Origin: an uncultured Succinivibrio sp.
Lineage (GTDB): Bacteria > Pseudomonadota > Gammaproteobacteria > Enterobacterales > Succinivibrionaceae
Assembly (NCBI GenBank): GCA_902772715.1
Contig: CACYBT010000129.1
Span: forward strand, 1 to 6,389
Reading direction: 5' to 3'
DNA length: 6,389 nt
Part shown: positions 5,910 to 6,389 of the stretch, in pieces
Position numbering within the stretch: position 1 is the stretch's first letter
Layout: each line of letters starts with the position of its first letter
Made by a program: the position numbers and the translations under genes
The notes under the pieces: model-generated
The model's database searches: none
The model's input: only the letters and a program-made list of their open reading frames with translations
Told to the model about the DNA's origin: nothing

Positions 5910-6389
5910 TTAATGTTGTGTAGCCAGAGCATGATTGCCAAGGGAGATAATCTTCTGGATTTTTGGCAAAACAATACCGAGTCCATAGAATTTTTTATAG
6001 CGTTTTCCGATAAATTCTTCGGCATAATTCTTCGTGAGGATCTGTGCGGTGGCCTCATGTGTGGTGTTAATAAATTTATCAAGATTCTCAGCCTTTTTAA
6101 ATTCCAGGATACAGCAGGTTTTGTCATCAAAATTATCTAAGATAAGGGAGGTATTTTTCCTCATCAGACTATAACTCTTCATGTACTGTAAGGTTTCGTG
6201 TGAAGGCGGCAAAGCCTGTAACTTTGAGCATAAAACCATGAATGATGTGGTGACGGAGGGAAAGATAATAAAGTTTATAGTCATAGTGTCTTAAACTTAA
6301 AAACTGTACTAACATATCGTTCATAAGTGACGAGGCCTCTTCGACATTATTTTCCATGAGTAAATCTACAAGACTTAGGGCCTGATTGA
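5910..6389 (-). pseudogene. Decayed 3' part of an AAA-ATPase-like / PDDEXK_9 nuclease-family gene (runs off window)
   Basis: Two minus-strand reading frames together resemble the C-terminal third of proteins with an N-terminal AAA-ATPase-like domain and a C-terminal PD-(D/E)XK domain (PDDEXK_9, formerly DUF1703). The first frame is open from the window edge and ends at TAG 6171-6169. It holds a helical segment ending in HGFML (from 6240), like the family's YHGFLL. The second frame, ending at 5910, carries CCILEFKKAE, where EFK (6104-6096) matches the E-x-K catalytic motif, followed by NYAEEF (6029-6012) and YKKFYGLGI, as in the family's tail. A single frameshift between about 6240 and 6154 is needed to join them; an A5 run at 6158-6154 is one possible site, but the in-frame TAG would then also need to be mutated. 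The catalytic Asp expected just before the strand leading to EFK is not seen: that position reads Ser or Thr. Frameshift, stop and missing Asp together suggest a dead gene. The 5' part lies outside the window, so a sequencing error cannot be excluded. Confidence 0.7.

Overview
The window looks like chromosomal DNA from an AT-rich, probably host-associated gammaproteobacterium. RdgC, at 4812-5726, is known mainly from beta- and gammaproteobacteria. The U32 protein at 3518-4825 reads like Escherichia coli TrhP (YegQ). The broken gene at the right edge belongs to the AAA-ATPase-like/PDDEXK_9 group, which is common and often multicopy in gut anaerobes. A Succinivibrionaceae-type host would fit all three, but this is inference from recalled family features; no search was run.

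Layout. Positions 1-469 are very AT-rich and hold no gene I can support, only a weak promoter candidate. A three-gene rightward operon follows: a small secreted, highly charged protein of unknown function (470-1090), then two membrane diguanylate cyclases (1100-2236 and 2274-3506). Each cyclase has about seven membrane segments and a C-terminal GGDEF domain. The operon ends at a hairpin terminator (3492-3519) that overlaps the stop codons of both convergent genes and has a T-run on each strand.

On the minus strand, rdgC (4812-5726) and trhP (3518-4825) form a two-gene operon. They overlap by 14 bases, and trhP starts at a GTG inside the end of rdgC. A candidate extended -10 promoter lies about 50 bases upstream of rdgC. 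At the right edge (5910-6389, minus strand) is the 3' part of a decayed PD-(D/E)XK nuclease-like gene that changes reading frame and runs out of the window.

How the genes work together. RdgC (a DNA-binding ring protein that modulates RecA and recombination) and TrhP (tRNA U34 hydroxylation) are housekeeping functions. They are joined here by transcription and probably translational coupling, not by an obvious shared pathway. The more novel part is the secreted protein plus two 7TM cyclases, which could be an envelope-to-c-di-GMP signalling module. The secreted protein repeats the hexapeptide SLSASF near and at its C-terminus. The two cyclases differ in their catalytic-domain motifs, and neither shows a product-inhibition I-site. 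A shared signalling role is inferred only from gene order and spacing.
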